The position numbers and the translations under genes are program-made. This document shows positions 6,365 through 12,464 of a stretch of 20,025 nt of DNA, one piece after another. Under the pieces are notes generated by a model. The model did no database searches, was not told where the DNA came from, and saw only the letters and a list, made by a program, of their open reading frames with translations. The stretch is from Candidatus Nomurabacteria bacterium CG_4_9_14_0_2_um_filter_32_10 (GTDB lineage Bacteria > Patescibacteriota > Minisyncoccia > Phycocordibacterales > UBA9973). The stretch covers positions 1 to 20,025 of the forward strand of contig PFRK01000012.1 in the NCBI GenBank assembly GCA_002788475.1. Direction: 5' to 3'. How positions within the stretch are numbered: the first letter of the stretch is position 1; every line of letters begins with the position of its first letter.

Positions 6365-7375
6365 ATGACAAAAAAAGAAAATAAAATAGATTTCCTTGCA
6401 ATTGGGGATATAGTAACAGACGCATTTATAAAGATAAAAGACGCCCATGTGCACTGCAAACTAGACACAGACGCTTGCGAACTCTGTCTTCGTTTTGGGG
6501 ATAAAGTACCCTATGAATCAGTAAATGTGATCTCTGCTGTAGGCAACAGCCCAAATGCTGCTGTCTGTGCTGCACGACTTGGATTAAATGCTGCTCTTAT
6601 GATAAATATGGGGGATGACCAAAATGGTAAAGATTGTTTGGCAGTTTTAGAAAAAGAAAAGATTGATACAACGTTTGTAAAAATAGAAAAAAATAAACTT
6701 ACAAATTATCATTATATACTCTGGTATGATGTCGACCGCACTATTTTAATAAAACATCAAAACTATGAACGTAAATGGACAAATACAGAAGAATCACTAG
6801 ATTCCCTTTCTTGGATTTATCTAAGTTCAATGGGAGAAGATTCTTTACCTTTTCATTCTGAAATATCAGATTATTTAAAAAGAAATGAAAACATAAAACT
6901 TGCATTTCAGCCAGGCACTTTTCAAATCAAATTCGGTACAGAAAATTTGAAAGAAATTTATGCGCGAACAGAAATTTTCTTTTCTAATTTAGAGGAAGCT
7001 CAAAAAATATTAAACATGCAGGATAAGGATGTATTAACTCTTTCAAAAGGAATACAAGCTTTAGGACCCAAAATAGTTGTCATCAGCGACGGACCAAATG
7101 GTGCTTATTTATATTTAAATGGAGAATTATGGCATAATCCTATTTATCCAGATATTGCTCCACCCGTAGAACGTACTGGTGCAGGAGATGCTTTTTCAGC
7201 TACATTTACTTCAGCATTAGCTTTAGGTAAATCTCCTCTTGAAGCATTTTCTTGGGGGCCAATAAATTCAATGTCAGTGGTTCAATATATCGGAGCACGA
7301 GAAGGATTATTATCACGTGAAAAATTAGAAGAATATTTAAAAAACGCACCAGAAGATTATAAGATAAAAAAATAA
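6365..7375 (+). CDS. PfkB/ribokinase-family sugar kinase
   Basis: 336 residues, near normal for the family; ATP-dependent phosphorylation of a sugar or nucleoside hydroxyl in the cytoplasm. The N-terminal IDFLAIGDIVTDAFI strand is followed by a small cluster HVHCKLDTDACELC (H28, H30, C31, C38, C41) that could bind a metal. Then comes GNSPNAAVCAARLGLNAALMINMGDDQNG, the usual substrate-side region. The C-terminal signature is VERTGAGDAFSATF, with the anion-hole GAGD and catalytic Asp. KIVVISDGPNGAYLY precedes it, as in ribokinases. Substrate cannot be assigned; fructose-6-phosphate or a pentose/nucleoside is possible given the neighbouring pentose-phosphate genes. It is monocistronic, with a leaderless promoter and a terminator at the 3' end. 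Confidence 0.9.
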   Translation: MTKKENKIDFLAIGDIVTDAFIKIKDAHVHCKLDTDACELCLRFGDKVPYESVNVISAVGNSPNAAVCAARLGLNAALMINMGDDQNGKDCLAVLEKEKIDTTFVKIEKNKLTNYHYILWYDVDRTILIKHQNYERKWTNTEESLDSLSWIYLSSMGEDSLPFHSEISDYLKRNENIKLAFQPGTFQIKFGTENLKEIYARTEIFFSNLEEAQKILNMQDKDVLTLSKGIQALGPKIVVISDGPNGAYLYLNGELWHNPIYPDIAPPVERTGAGDAFSATFTSALALGKSPLEAFSWGPINSMSVVQYIGAREGLLSREKLEEYLKNAPEDYKIKK

Positions 7376-7381
7376 ATTAAA

Positions 7382-7408
7382 AAAGATTCATTTTTTTGAT
7401 GAATCTTT
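7382..7408. terminator. Bidirectional terminator between the PfkB gene and the small unknown gene
   Basis: Perfect 10-bp stem AAAGATTCAT/ATGAATCTTT with a T-rich 7-nt loop, located where two convergent genes end. It is followed only by a short mixed AT tract, so strength is uncertain, but the position fits a shared terminator. Confidence 0.55.
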
Positions 7409-7622
7409 AATGATAATTTTGCCTACTTTGCTCTAATCCTCTTACCGAGTTAAGAGCTTTTTCTGGAGTTATTTCGTCTTTATTAAGTTTGTTTAAAATG
7501 GCATCTATGTCATCTTTTTCTGTGGTTACACTACCAGATTGAAGGATTTGATTTTCTATCGCTATTATCTCGTTTATAACTTCAGATTTTAATTTACTTT
7601 CATTCAAATTTTCTAAATTCAT
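7407..7622 (-). CDS. Small helical protein of unknown function
   Basis: 71 residues, acidic, no hydrophobic segment and no Cys. It is predicted to be helical by eye (NLNESKLKSEVINEIIAIENQIL and DIDAILNKLNKDEITPEKALNSVRGLEQSRQ). I do not recognise a family. A good Shine-Dalgarno-like AAGGAAAT lies shortly before the ATG, which supports a real gene. It lies 45 bp downstream of transketolase-C in the same direction, with an AT-rich stretch that could also hold its own promoter. The 3' end touches the terminator hairpin. Confidence 0.6.
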   Translation of the reverse strand: MNLENLNESKLKSEVINEIIAIENQILQSGSVTTEKDDIDAILNKLNKDEITPEKALNSVRGLEQSRQNYH

Positions 7623-7667
7623 ATTATTTCCTTTTTACTATCTATAATTAATTTATAATAAAAACTT

Positions 7668-8696
7668 CTAATTAGCAACTTTTCTCTTTAGTATTTTCTC
7701 CACTGCTTTTTTTATATCTTTTACTCCCATTCCATAATGCTCTATTAATTCATCAGGGCTCCCTGACTGACCAAAAAGATTTTGAACACCGATAAATTCC
7801 ATTGGTACAGGATAGTTTTGTGCGAGTACTTCAGCCACAGCACTACCCATCCCACCAGATACCTGATGTTCCTCCACTGTTATGATTGCTTTACATTCTT
7901 TCGCAAGAGTTATAATAGCTTCTGTATCTATCGGAACAATAGAAGATAAATTCATTACCTTTGTTTTTATCCCGCCTTGCTGGCCGGGACGAGTTCCTTC
8001 TGTCTCTAATTCTTTTGCTGCAAGTAATGCACGATACATTAGACTACCTGTAACTATAATTCCCACCTGTGCAAGCCCCACGTCTGGTACCCAGAAAATT
8101 TGTGCTTTTCCTATTTCAAACGGAGTATCTTCTGTAGTTATTATTGATGTTTTTTCACGAGCCAAACGTAAATATGCTGGTTTTTTTGTTTTAGCTAATA
8201 AAAGAGTCGCTTTTTTTGCTTCTATTGCATCACAAGGAGAGATGACATCCATGTTGGGCATTACCCTCATTAAAGCAATATCCTCCAGCGCTTGATGTGT
8301 CCCTCCATCAGGACCAACTGAAATTCCAGCATGTGATCCTACTATTTTTACAGGTCTATCATTATAGGCTATTGTTGTTCTTATTTGTTCCCAATTTCTA
8401 CCTGGAGAAAACATCGCATAAGAAGAACAAAAAGGAATTTTCCCCATTGCAGCAATTCCTGAAGCAACAGTCACTAAATTTTGTTCAGCTACTCCTATTT
8501 CTATAAATCTTTTCGGAAATTTATCTTTAAACAAATGCATCTGAGTAGATTCCGTCAAATCTGCACAAAGAGCAACCACATTTTTATTTATTTCTCCAGC
8601 CAAAGCCAATCCTTCTCCAAAACCTTTCCGTATTGGTATTTGTTCAACATCATCATTAAATATCTTTGTATTTAATTTTAATTTTGGATTTAACAT
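7668..8696 (-). CDS. Transketolase, C-terminal subunit (pyrimidine-binding and C-terminal domains)
   Basis: 342 residues. Transketolase moves two-carbon units between sugar phosphates in the non-oxidative pentose phosphate pathway. This half carries the pyrimidine-binding domain: PIRKGFGEGLALAG, then IEIGVAEQNLVTVASGIAAMGKIPFCSSYAMF with the catalytic Glu in GVAEQN, GSHAGISVGPDGGTHQALEDIALMRVMPNMDVISPCDA, and a C-terminal domain ending in a VEEHQVSGGMGSAVAE segment. The other half is encoded immediately upstream, as in many bacteria and archaea with split transketolase. A segment TEGTRPGQQGG (about 232-243) between the two C-terminal strands coincides with a GC-rich hairpin and looks like an added loop. 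The start is preceded by an AGCT-type repeat rather than a Shine-Dalgarno. Confidence 0.95.
   Translation of the reverse strand: MLNPKLKLNTKIFNDDVEQIPIRKGFGEGLALAGEINKNVVALCADLTESTQMHLFKDKFPKRFIEIGVAEQNLVTVASGIAAMGKIPFCSSYAMFSPGRNWEQIRTTIAYNDRPVKIVGSHAGISVGPDGGTHQALEDIALMRVMPNMDVISPCDAIEAKKATLLLAKTKKPAYLRLAREKTSIITTEDTPFEIGKAQIFWVPDVGLAQVGIIVTGSLMYRALLAAKELETEGTRPGQQGGIKTKVMNLSSIVPIDTEAIITLAKECKAIITVEEHQVSGGMGSAVAEVLAQNYPVPMEFIGVQNLFGQSGSPDELIEHYGMGVKDIKKAVEKILKRKVAN
7971..7988. repeat. GC-rich imperfect hairpin inside transketolase-C
   Basis: CCCGCC-TTGCT-GG-C-CGGG pairs six bases with one bulged C. It encodes part of RPGQQGG at the point where related proteins pass directly from the preceding helix to the next strand. 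A weaker example of the in-frame palindromes seen in other genes here. Confidence 0.4.
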
Positions 8697-8705
8697 TTTT
8701 ATTTT

Positions 8706-8729
8706 CTAAAAGCTATAAGCTATAAGCTG
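8706..8729. repeat. AGCT-type repeat at the transketolase N/C gene junction
   Basis: Reads CTAAAAGCTATAAGCTATA followed by AGCTG. It covers the last codons and stop of transketolase-N (EAAYSL-stop) and, on the minus strand, ends in TAGCTTTTAGAAAA just ahead of the transketolase-C ATG, as in front of leuS. Confidence 0.6.
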
Positions 8730-9561
8730 CCTCTTTTAGTTCTTTCAACGCCATTTCACCTTGTTCTTTATTAGGAACTATACCATGCCATTTATAATCT
8801 CTTTCAAACTCTTTTACACCCTTACCAGGGATTGTATGTGCAATAATCACAGTAGGCCCATCCTTATTTTCTTGCGCCTTTTCTACTGCTTTATTAAGAA
8901 ATTTAAAATCATGTCCTCCCACTTCTATTACATTCCAATTAAAAGATCGCCATTTATCTGCTAATGGTTCAAGTGGCATTATGTGTTCAGTATAACCATC
9001 TATTTGAATATTATTTCTATCAACCACAGTAATTAAATTCCTTAATTTATTTTTTCCAGCAAGCATTATAGCTTCCCAAGAGTTCCCTTCATCCAACTCT
9101 CCATCAGACATAAAACAATAAATAAATCTCTCTTTATCTTTTTCATCCATTCTATCTGCGAGAGCCATACCTACAGCCTGTGACAATCCTGCTCCTAGTG
9201 GCCCAGAAGAATTTTCAAGCCAAGGCATATATTCACGGTGAGGATGTCCTTGAAGACGAGTACCAAATTTTCGCAAAGTCTTTAATTCTTCAACTGGAAA
9301 ATATCCACTATGTGCCATAGTTGCATAAAGTACAGGACAAATATGTCCATTCGAAAGAATTACCCTATCGCGTCCTTCCCAAAATGGATCTTTAGGATTA
9401 TGTTTCAAAACATGAAAATAAAAAAAAGTAAAAACATCTGCCATACCTAGTGGCCCTGCTGTGTGCCCACTTTTTGCTTCTACCAACATTTCAATAATAC
9501 TCTGACGAATGTTATTCGCAGTTTTTTTTAACTTTTTTATTTTTTCTTCAGTCAAAAACAT
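8713..9561 (-). CDS. Transketolase, N-terminal subunit (thiamine diphosphate-binding)
   Basis: 282 residues, the thiamine-diphosphate half of a two-subunit transketolase. Visible: SGHTAGPLGMADVFTFFYF (active-site His region), RDRVILSNGHICPVLYA, LQGHPHREYMPWLENSSGPLGAGLSQAVGMAL, and the ThDP motif SDGELDEGNSWEAIMLAGKNKLRNLITVVDRNNIQIDG (GDG...NN type, here starting SDGE). It ends with HTIPGKGVKEFERDYKWHG, as in family members. The gene ends 16 bp before the C-terminal subunit, so the two are co-transcribed. Its own extended -10 lies seven bases before the ATG and overlaps the end of the upstream HAD gene. The last residues are encoded by an AGCT-type repeat. Confidence 0.96.
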   Translation of the reverse strand: MFLTEEKIKKLKKTANNIRQSIIEMLVEAKSGHTAGPLGMADVFTFFYFHVLKHNPKDPFWEGRDRVILSNGHICPVLYATMAHSGYFPVEELKTLRKFGTRLQGHPHREYMPWLENSSGPLGAGLSQAVGMALADRMDEKDKERFIYCFMSDGELDEGNSWEAIMLAGKNKLRNLITVVDRNNIQIDGYTEHIMPLEPLADKWRSFNWNVIEVGGHDFKFLNKAVEKAQENKDGPTVIIAHTIPGKGVKEFERDYKWHGIVPNKEQGEMALKELKEAAYSL

Positions 9562-9568
9562 TATATTA

Positions 9569-9577
9569 ATTATATCA
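9569..9577 (-). promoter_or_regulatory. Extended -10 promoter of transketolase-N (leaderless)
   Basis: The minus strand reads TGA-TATAAT, seven bases, then ATG at 9561. It sits between the HAD stop and transketolase-N, so it could give an internal start within the sugar-phosphate cluster. The -35 is weak. Confidence 0.55.
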
Positions 9578-9578
9578 A

Positions 9579-10181
9579 CTAATTTATATTTTTAACAGTA
9601 TCAATCAACTCATTAAAACTAGAAATTATTTTTAGAGGATTTCCTTTCTCTAACCTTTCTCTTTCATGATAACCGAAATCAACGGCAACAGTAGGTATTC
9701 CAATTTCATTTGCTTCTAAAATATCACCGAGAGTATCTGTTATAAAAATACATTCATCCTCTTTAAAATTAAAATCATTTAAAACTTTTTTAAATTTGTG
9801 AGTTTTCAGCTTATGAGTCTCATAACCATACAAAAAAGAAAATAAATCTTGAATTTGATTACATTCAAGATAATCTTTTATCCCATATTCATTACACGAA
9901 GAAACTATACCCAAAGTATAATTTTTAGATAAATTTATTAAAGTTTTTTTTATTTCTTCTCTTATTTTTCTTTCTTTTCTAGAATCACTCAAACATTTTA
10001 AAAAATCAAAACCAGTATCTCTATTTTTTAATTTCTCTCTTTCAATGTGAACATTACCATCAAATTGTTTTCTATGCTCTTCTCTTGTAAAATTTAAAAA
10101 TTTCTTACAACACAAATCAAAATGTAATTCATAGTTATTATCTATGACTCCATCAAAATCAAACATAATTAATTTGATCAT
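9579..10181 (-). CDS. HAD-family hydrolase (phosphatase-like)
   Basis: 200 residues. Haloacid-dehalogenase superfamily: motif I DFDGVID (nucleophile D8, acid D10), motif II within TLGIVSSCNEYG, a motif III Lys in the KLKTHKFKK stretch, and motif IV ITDTLGDILEANEIGIPTVAV. The helical cap lies between motif I and motif II. The likely role is a phosphatase on a small phosphorylated metabolite; the setting between transketolase and epimerase genes suggests a sugar phosphate, but phosphoglycolate is equally compatible. The start is supported by a Shine-Dalgarno-like AGGTGG nine bases upstream, unlike the leaderless neighbours. That sequence lies in one arm of a long inverted repeat (10189-10257). 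Confidence 0.88.
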   Translation of the reverse strand: MIKLIMFDFDGVIDNNYELHFDLCCKKFLNFTREEHRKQFDGNVHIEREKLKNRDTGFDFLKCLSDSRKERKIREEIKKTLINLSKNYTLGIVSSCNEYGIKDYLECNQIQDLFSFLYGYETHKLKTHKFKKVLNDFNFKEDECIFITDTLGDILEANEIGIPTVAVDFGYHERERLEKGNPLKIISSFNELIDTVKNIN

Positions 10182-10188
10182 ATATTTT

Positions 10189-10257
10189 ATCCACCTAAAT
10201 TTTTTTAAATTATATCTTGTAAAATTAAAATTATTTTTATAAAAAATTTTGGTGGAT
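10189..10257. promoter_or_regulatory. Inverted repeat covering the HAD Shine-Dalgarno sequence
   Basis: The arms 10189-10205 and 10241-10257 pair over 17 bases with one mismatch, separated by 35 AT-rich bases that contain a TATAAT on the minus strand (10209-10214). The left arm carries AGGTGG, the HAD ribosome-binding site, and the right arm touches the rpe stop codon. A transcript running through from rpe could hide the site, while one started at the internal TATAAT would lack the pairing arm. Confidence 0.5.
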
Positions 10258-10979
10258 TAATCCAAATTTTTAAATTCCTGTATCGTTTCAATAATATCTT
10301 CAGTGTTAAAAATCGCTGAACCAATCACAAGTTTTGTTGCTCCTTCTTTAATTAATAAAGAGGCAGTCTTTTTGTTTACCCCAATATCAACTGCAATAGG
10401 TAAATCGGAATATTTTTCTCTGAAAATTTTGATTTTTTTATATACCTCTTCGTCTAGTGATATCCCTTGATACCCAATTTTATCATTACCCATACACTGC
10501 ACAAAATCTATACATGAAATTAAAGGAAAAATTTGTTCTAAAGGTGTAGCAGGATTTATAGCCACACCTATCTGTATATTATCTCTAGTGTACATATCAA
10601 TACCTTCTAAAAATTCTTTAAAACTCTCAATATTGCCAACTGCTTCAATATGAAAAATTATTTTTTTCGGTCCAAGTTTTGTATAAATATCAAAATTTTC
10701 TATTGCATCTGCTACTAATAAATCCAATTCAAAATCAATATCTTCCCAAAAAGGCATCCCTTCTTCTTCATTTAAAATCCGACTAAAATGTTCATCTAAG
10801 TTGGACTTAAAAATATCACCCGACTCTGCTTTAGACAAAAACGGCCATGAAGCCGTTTTCACAAAAATTCCATCACAAATATCTATTTGAACTATAGGAA
10901 CCAAACCACGCACAAATGCAATTTTATTTTTTAGATCTTCATAATCTTTAGGTAATATGGCAGGAATTATTTCAATCAT
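10257..10979 (-). CDS. Ribulose-phosphate 3-epimerase-like protein, atypical metal site
   Basis: 240 residues, TIM-barrel family interconverting ribulose-5-phosphate and xylulose-5-phosphate. Recognisable features: IIPAIL at the N-terminus, VQIDICDGIFV (canonical HxDxMDG), FHIEA, GVAINPATPLEQI, VDIG (the catalytic Asp loop, canonical VDGG) and GATKLVIGSAIF, the phosphate-binding end. Two usual metal-ligand His residues are replaced: Q31 for the first His and D86 (LDLLV) for the HLM His. D33, D36, the His of FHIEA and the VDIG Asp are kept. There is an extra segment (about 44-80) after the first motif. It starts 2 bp after the rpiB stop, so the two are cotranscribed and act in adjacent steps. 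The epimerase activity is probable but not certain. Confidence 0.85.
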   Translation of the reverse strand: MIEIIPAILPKDYEDLKNKIAFVRGLVPIVQIDICDGIFVKTASWPFLSKAESGDIFKSNLDEHFSRILNEEEGMPFWEDIDFELDLLVADAIENFDIYTKLGPKKIIFHIEAVGNIESFKEFLEGIDMYTRDNIQIGVAINPATPLEQIFPLISCIDFVQCMGNDKIGYQGISLDEEVYKKIKIFREKYSDLPIAVDIGVNKKTASLLIKEGATKLVIGSAIFNTEDIIETIQEFKNLD

Positions 10980-10981
10980 CT

Positions 10982-11455
10982 TTATCTATTTATTTTATCT
11001 ATTTTAGCTAAACGACGAACATGTTTTTCTTCTTCTCCAAAAGGAGTTTCAAGCCAAAGACTAACAGCACTCATCATTTTTTCTTCTGTTAAATATCTAG
11101 CTGCCAAGGAAAGCACATTGGAATCATTATGTTGCCTTGACCTTACTATTATATTAGCTTCATCATCAACAACTGGTTTTGCTTCACCATAAAAAACTAC
11201 AGCCCTTACGTGACGAAATCTATTTGCTACAATAGCTTCTCCTTCTCCTGTTCCACCTAATATAATACCCTTAGCTACGTAAGGATCTTCAGAAACTTCT
11301 TTTGCAACAGGAACAACAAAATCAGGATAATCATCTACTTCATTATATTCAAAAGCTCCTTTGTCAATAACTTCATGTCCTTGAAGTTTAAGAAAAGAAA
11401 CAAGTTTTTCTTTTAGAACATACCCTGCATGGTCCGTGCCAATAAAAATTTTCAT
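10982..11455 (-). CDS. rpiB: Ribose-5-phosphate isomerase B (RpiB/LacAB family)
   Basis: 157 residues, usual length. It interconverts ribose-5-phosphate and ribulose-5-phosphate. Motifs: GTDHAG (D8, H9), LKLQGHEVIDKGA, DYPDFVVPVA, ILGGTGEGEAIVANR, and RQHNDSNVLSLAARYL. The phosphate/active-site loop has GGTGEGE rather than the CGTGIGM of E. coli RpiB. This matches the group in which a Glu rather than the Cys acts as the base, as in mycobacterial RpiB. It is the first gene of the minus-strand sugar-phosphate run, with a good promoter just upstream. A 23-codon relic of a second rpiB lies about 0.6 kb upstream, beyond the TrpR-like cassette. Confidence 0.95.
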   Translation of the reverse strand: MKIFIGTDHAGYVLKEKLVSFLKLQGHEVIDKGAFEYNEVDDYPDFVVPVAKEVSEDPYVAKGIILGGTGEGEAIVANRFRHVRAVVFYGEAKPVVDDEANIIVRSRQHNDSNVLSLAARYLTEEKMMSAVSLWLETPFGEEEKHVRRLAKIDKINR

Positions 11456-11463
11456 ATATTAGT

Positions 11464-11491
11464 ATTATATCACTTTTAAACTGTCAATCAA
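11464..11491 (-). promoter_or_regulatory. rpiB: Promoter of rpiB (near-leaderless)
   Basis: TTGATT (11486-11491), a 16-base spacer and TATAAT (11464-11469) preceded by TGA form a good sigma-70 promoter. Only eight bases separate the -10 from the rpiB ATG. Confidence 0.7.
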
Positions 11492-11557
11492 TATAGTTCT
11501 ACTGTGTATATTTAAAGAAGAAATAAAATAAAAAAACCAATTAAAAACCTTATCATT

Positions 11558-11584
11558 CTTAATCTATCATATATGATATATTAA
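11558..11584 (+). repeat. Left 27-bp inverted repeat with internal palindrome (TrpR-like cassette)
   Basis: Matches the reverse complement of 12008-12034 at 26 of 27 positions. Both copies contain the perfect palindrome TATCATATATGATA (here 11565-11578). This copy lies just downstream of the TrpR-like stop codon. Confidence 0.85.
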
Positions 11585-11590
11585 TGATTT

Positions 11591-11995
11591 TTATTTTTTC
11601 TCATACAAAAATTTCCATCTACCTCTTCCGGCACGGGGAGGTAGCCCTGCCCTTAGAATTTTTTCTAATATTTTCCATACATCAATTTTGTTTTCTTCTA
11701 GAGTTTTTAGAAGTGACGAATATTTGCCGATATCATATTTGAGAGACATCCTAAAGACAGTTGAATAACTCATCAATAAAGATTCTGCTATATATGAAAC
11801 TGGTACTTTTTTAGATAATAAGTATATAACTGCAAATCTTTTTGCCAACATTATTTTTTCTGTCCTAGTTAAAAGATTACCTAAAAATAATTTAGTTCCA
11901 GATTTTCTAGCTGATTTTTCAAACGCTTTGCCAAATTCACCATAGAGCCTGTTTAAGGTTTCCTTTTTTAACTTTTTTGAAGAAATATGTGGCAT
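11591..11995 (-). CDS. TrpR-like DNA-binding regulator (Trp repressor/YerC superfamily)
   Basis: 134 residues, basic. The core NLLTRTEKIMLAKRFAVIYLL-SKKVPVSYIAESLLMSYSTVFRMSL matches the Trp repressor / YerC-like fold: LLT..E...L..R, then a helix-turn-helix VSYIAESLLMSYSTVFRM (about 67-85). Ligand is unknown; most CPR members lack evidence of tryptophan sensing. The C-terminal LPPRAGRGRWKF (about 117-128) is encoded by a GC-rich hairpin. The gene is bounded by 27-bp near-perfect inverted repeats carrying the palindrome TATCATATATGATA. The right copy overlaps its own promoter, so autoregulation is likely. The start at 11995 is the ATG closest to that promoter. Confidence 0.88.
   Translation of the reverse strand: MPHISSKKLKKETLNRLYGEFGKAFEKSARKSGTKLFLGNLLTRTEKIMLAKRFAVIYLLSKKVPVSYIAESLLMSYSTVFRMSLKYDIGKYSSLLKTLEENKIDVWKILEKILRAGLPPRAGRGRWKFLYEKK
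11619..11644. repeat. GC-rich hairpin at the end of the TrpR-like gene
   Basis: Nested hairpin: CTACCTC/GAGGTAG outer arms with an inner CCG-GCA-CGG. It encodes part of LPPRAGRGR near the C-terminus. GC content is far above its surroundings. Confidence 0.55.
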
Positions 11996-12007
11996 AAAAA
12001 TTTTTTC

Positions 12008-12034
12008 TTAGTATATCATATATGATAGATTAAG
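12008..12034 (-). promoter_or_regulatory. Right inverted repeat: probable operator and -10 of the TrpR-like gene
   Basis: Contains the palindrome TATCATATATGATA (12014-12027) overlapping the extended -10 TGA-TATACT (12010-12018, minus strand), 14 bases before the ATG at 11995. A repressor bound here would block its own transcription. That the TrpR-like protein binds it is inferred from position. Confidence 0.65.
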
Positions 12035-12067
12035 AAAAGAGGAATGAAGATAAACCTATTTAATTAA

Positions 12068-12139
12068 TCATGCCAGATAGCCCGAGAGCTTTTCTTTAAA
12101 TTCATATCCGGTGTGGTCGTTTCCTATATATACTTTCAT
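12068..12139 (-). pseudogene. Remnant of a second rpiB (first 23 codons)
   Basis: The minus strand from ATG at 12139 reads MKVYIGNDHTGYEFKEKLSG then YLA and a TGA stop. It aligns without gaps to the N-terminus of the intact RpiB encoded at 10982-11455 (about 13 of 23 identical, including IGxDHxGY and KEKL). The rest of the gene is absent; the right inverted repeat of the TrpR-like cassette begins about 34 bases beyond the stop. It is probably a truncated, diverged paralogue rather than a functional peptide. Confidence 0.75.
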
Positions 12140-12233
12140 TATATTATATATTACTAAGAAAATTTACAAATGCCCAAAAAACCTTTGAAATATAAAATAA
12201 AAACAAAGCAATCAAAGCTACTATTAAAACTAA
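12140..12233. other. Short AT-rich spacer
   Basis: No gene or convincing signal is seen. The first part (ATTATATATTACTAAG on the plus strand) could hold a decayed -10 for the rpiB remnant. Confidence 0.3.
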
Positions 12234-12464
12234 TTATACTGTTTTTTTTATTGGAGAAACCGTTTTCCCAGCAGCAATTTCTGGCTCTTCTTTTTTACTG
12301 AAGAATAAACTGATCACAGCTGTAAATGCACTTAATGGTATAGCAAAAATAAAAATTTGACTAATGGTACTATTCATACCTAAATCACTACCCACTGACG
12401 CAATAATAGGAGATATAATAAATACTACTAGTGAAATTAATAATAATTTGTTTATTTTTTTCAT
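12234..12464 (-). CDS. Small two-segment membrane protein
   Basis: 76 residues, two hydrophobic segments (about 7-25, LLLISLVVFIISPIIASVG, and 35-54, SQIFIFAIPLSAFTAVISLFF) and a charged C-terminal tail KKEEPEIAAGK. I do not recognise a family. Its ATG overlaps the gap TGA stop (ATGA), so it is probably translated by coupling to gap, which supports a real gene. Confidence 0.65.
   Translation of the reverse strand: MKKINKLLLISLVVFIISPIIASVGSDLGMNSTISQIFIFAIPLSAFTAVISLFFSKKEEPEIAAGKTVSPIKKTV

Noticed and set aside
7882..8295. 137-residue plus-strand frame opposite transketolase-C
   Set aside because: Composition is that of a reversed coding frame, with no start signal; the minus-strand frame has clear family motifs.
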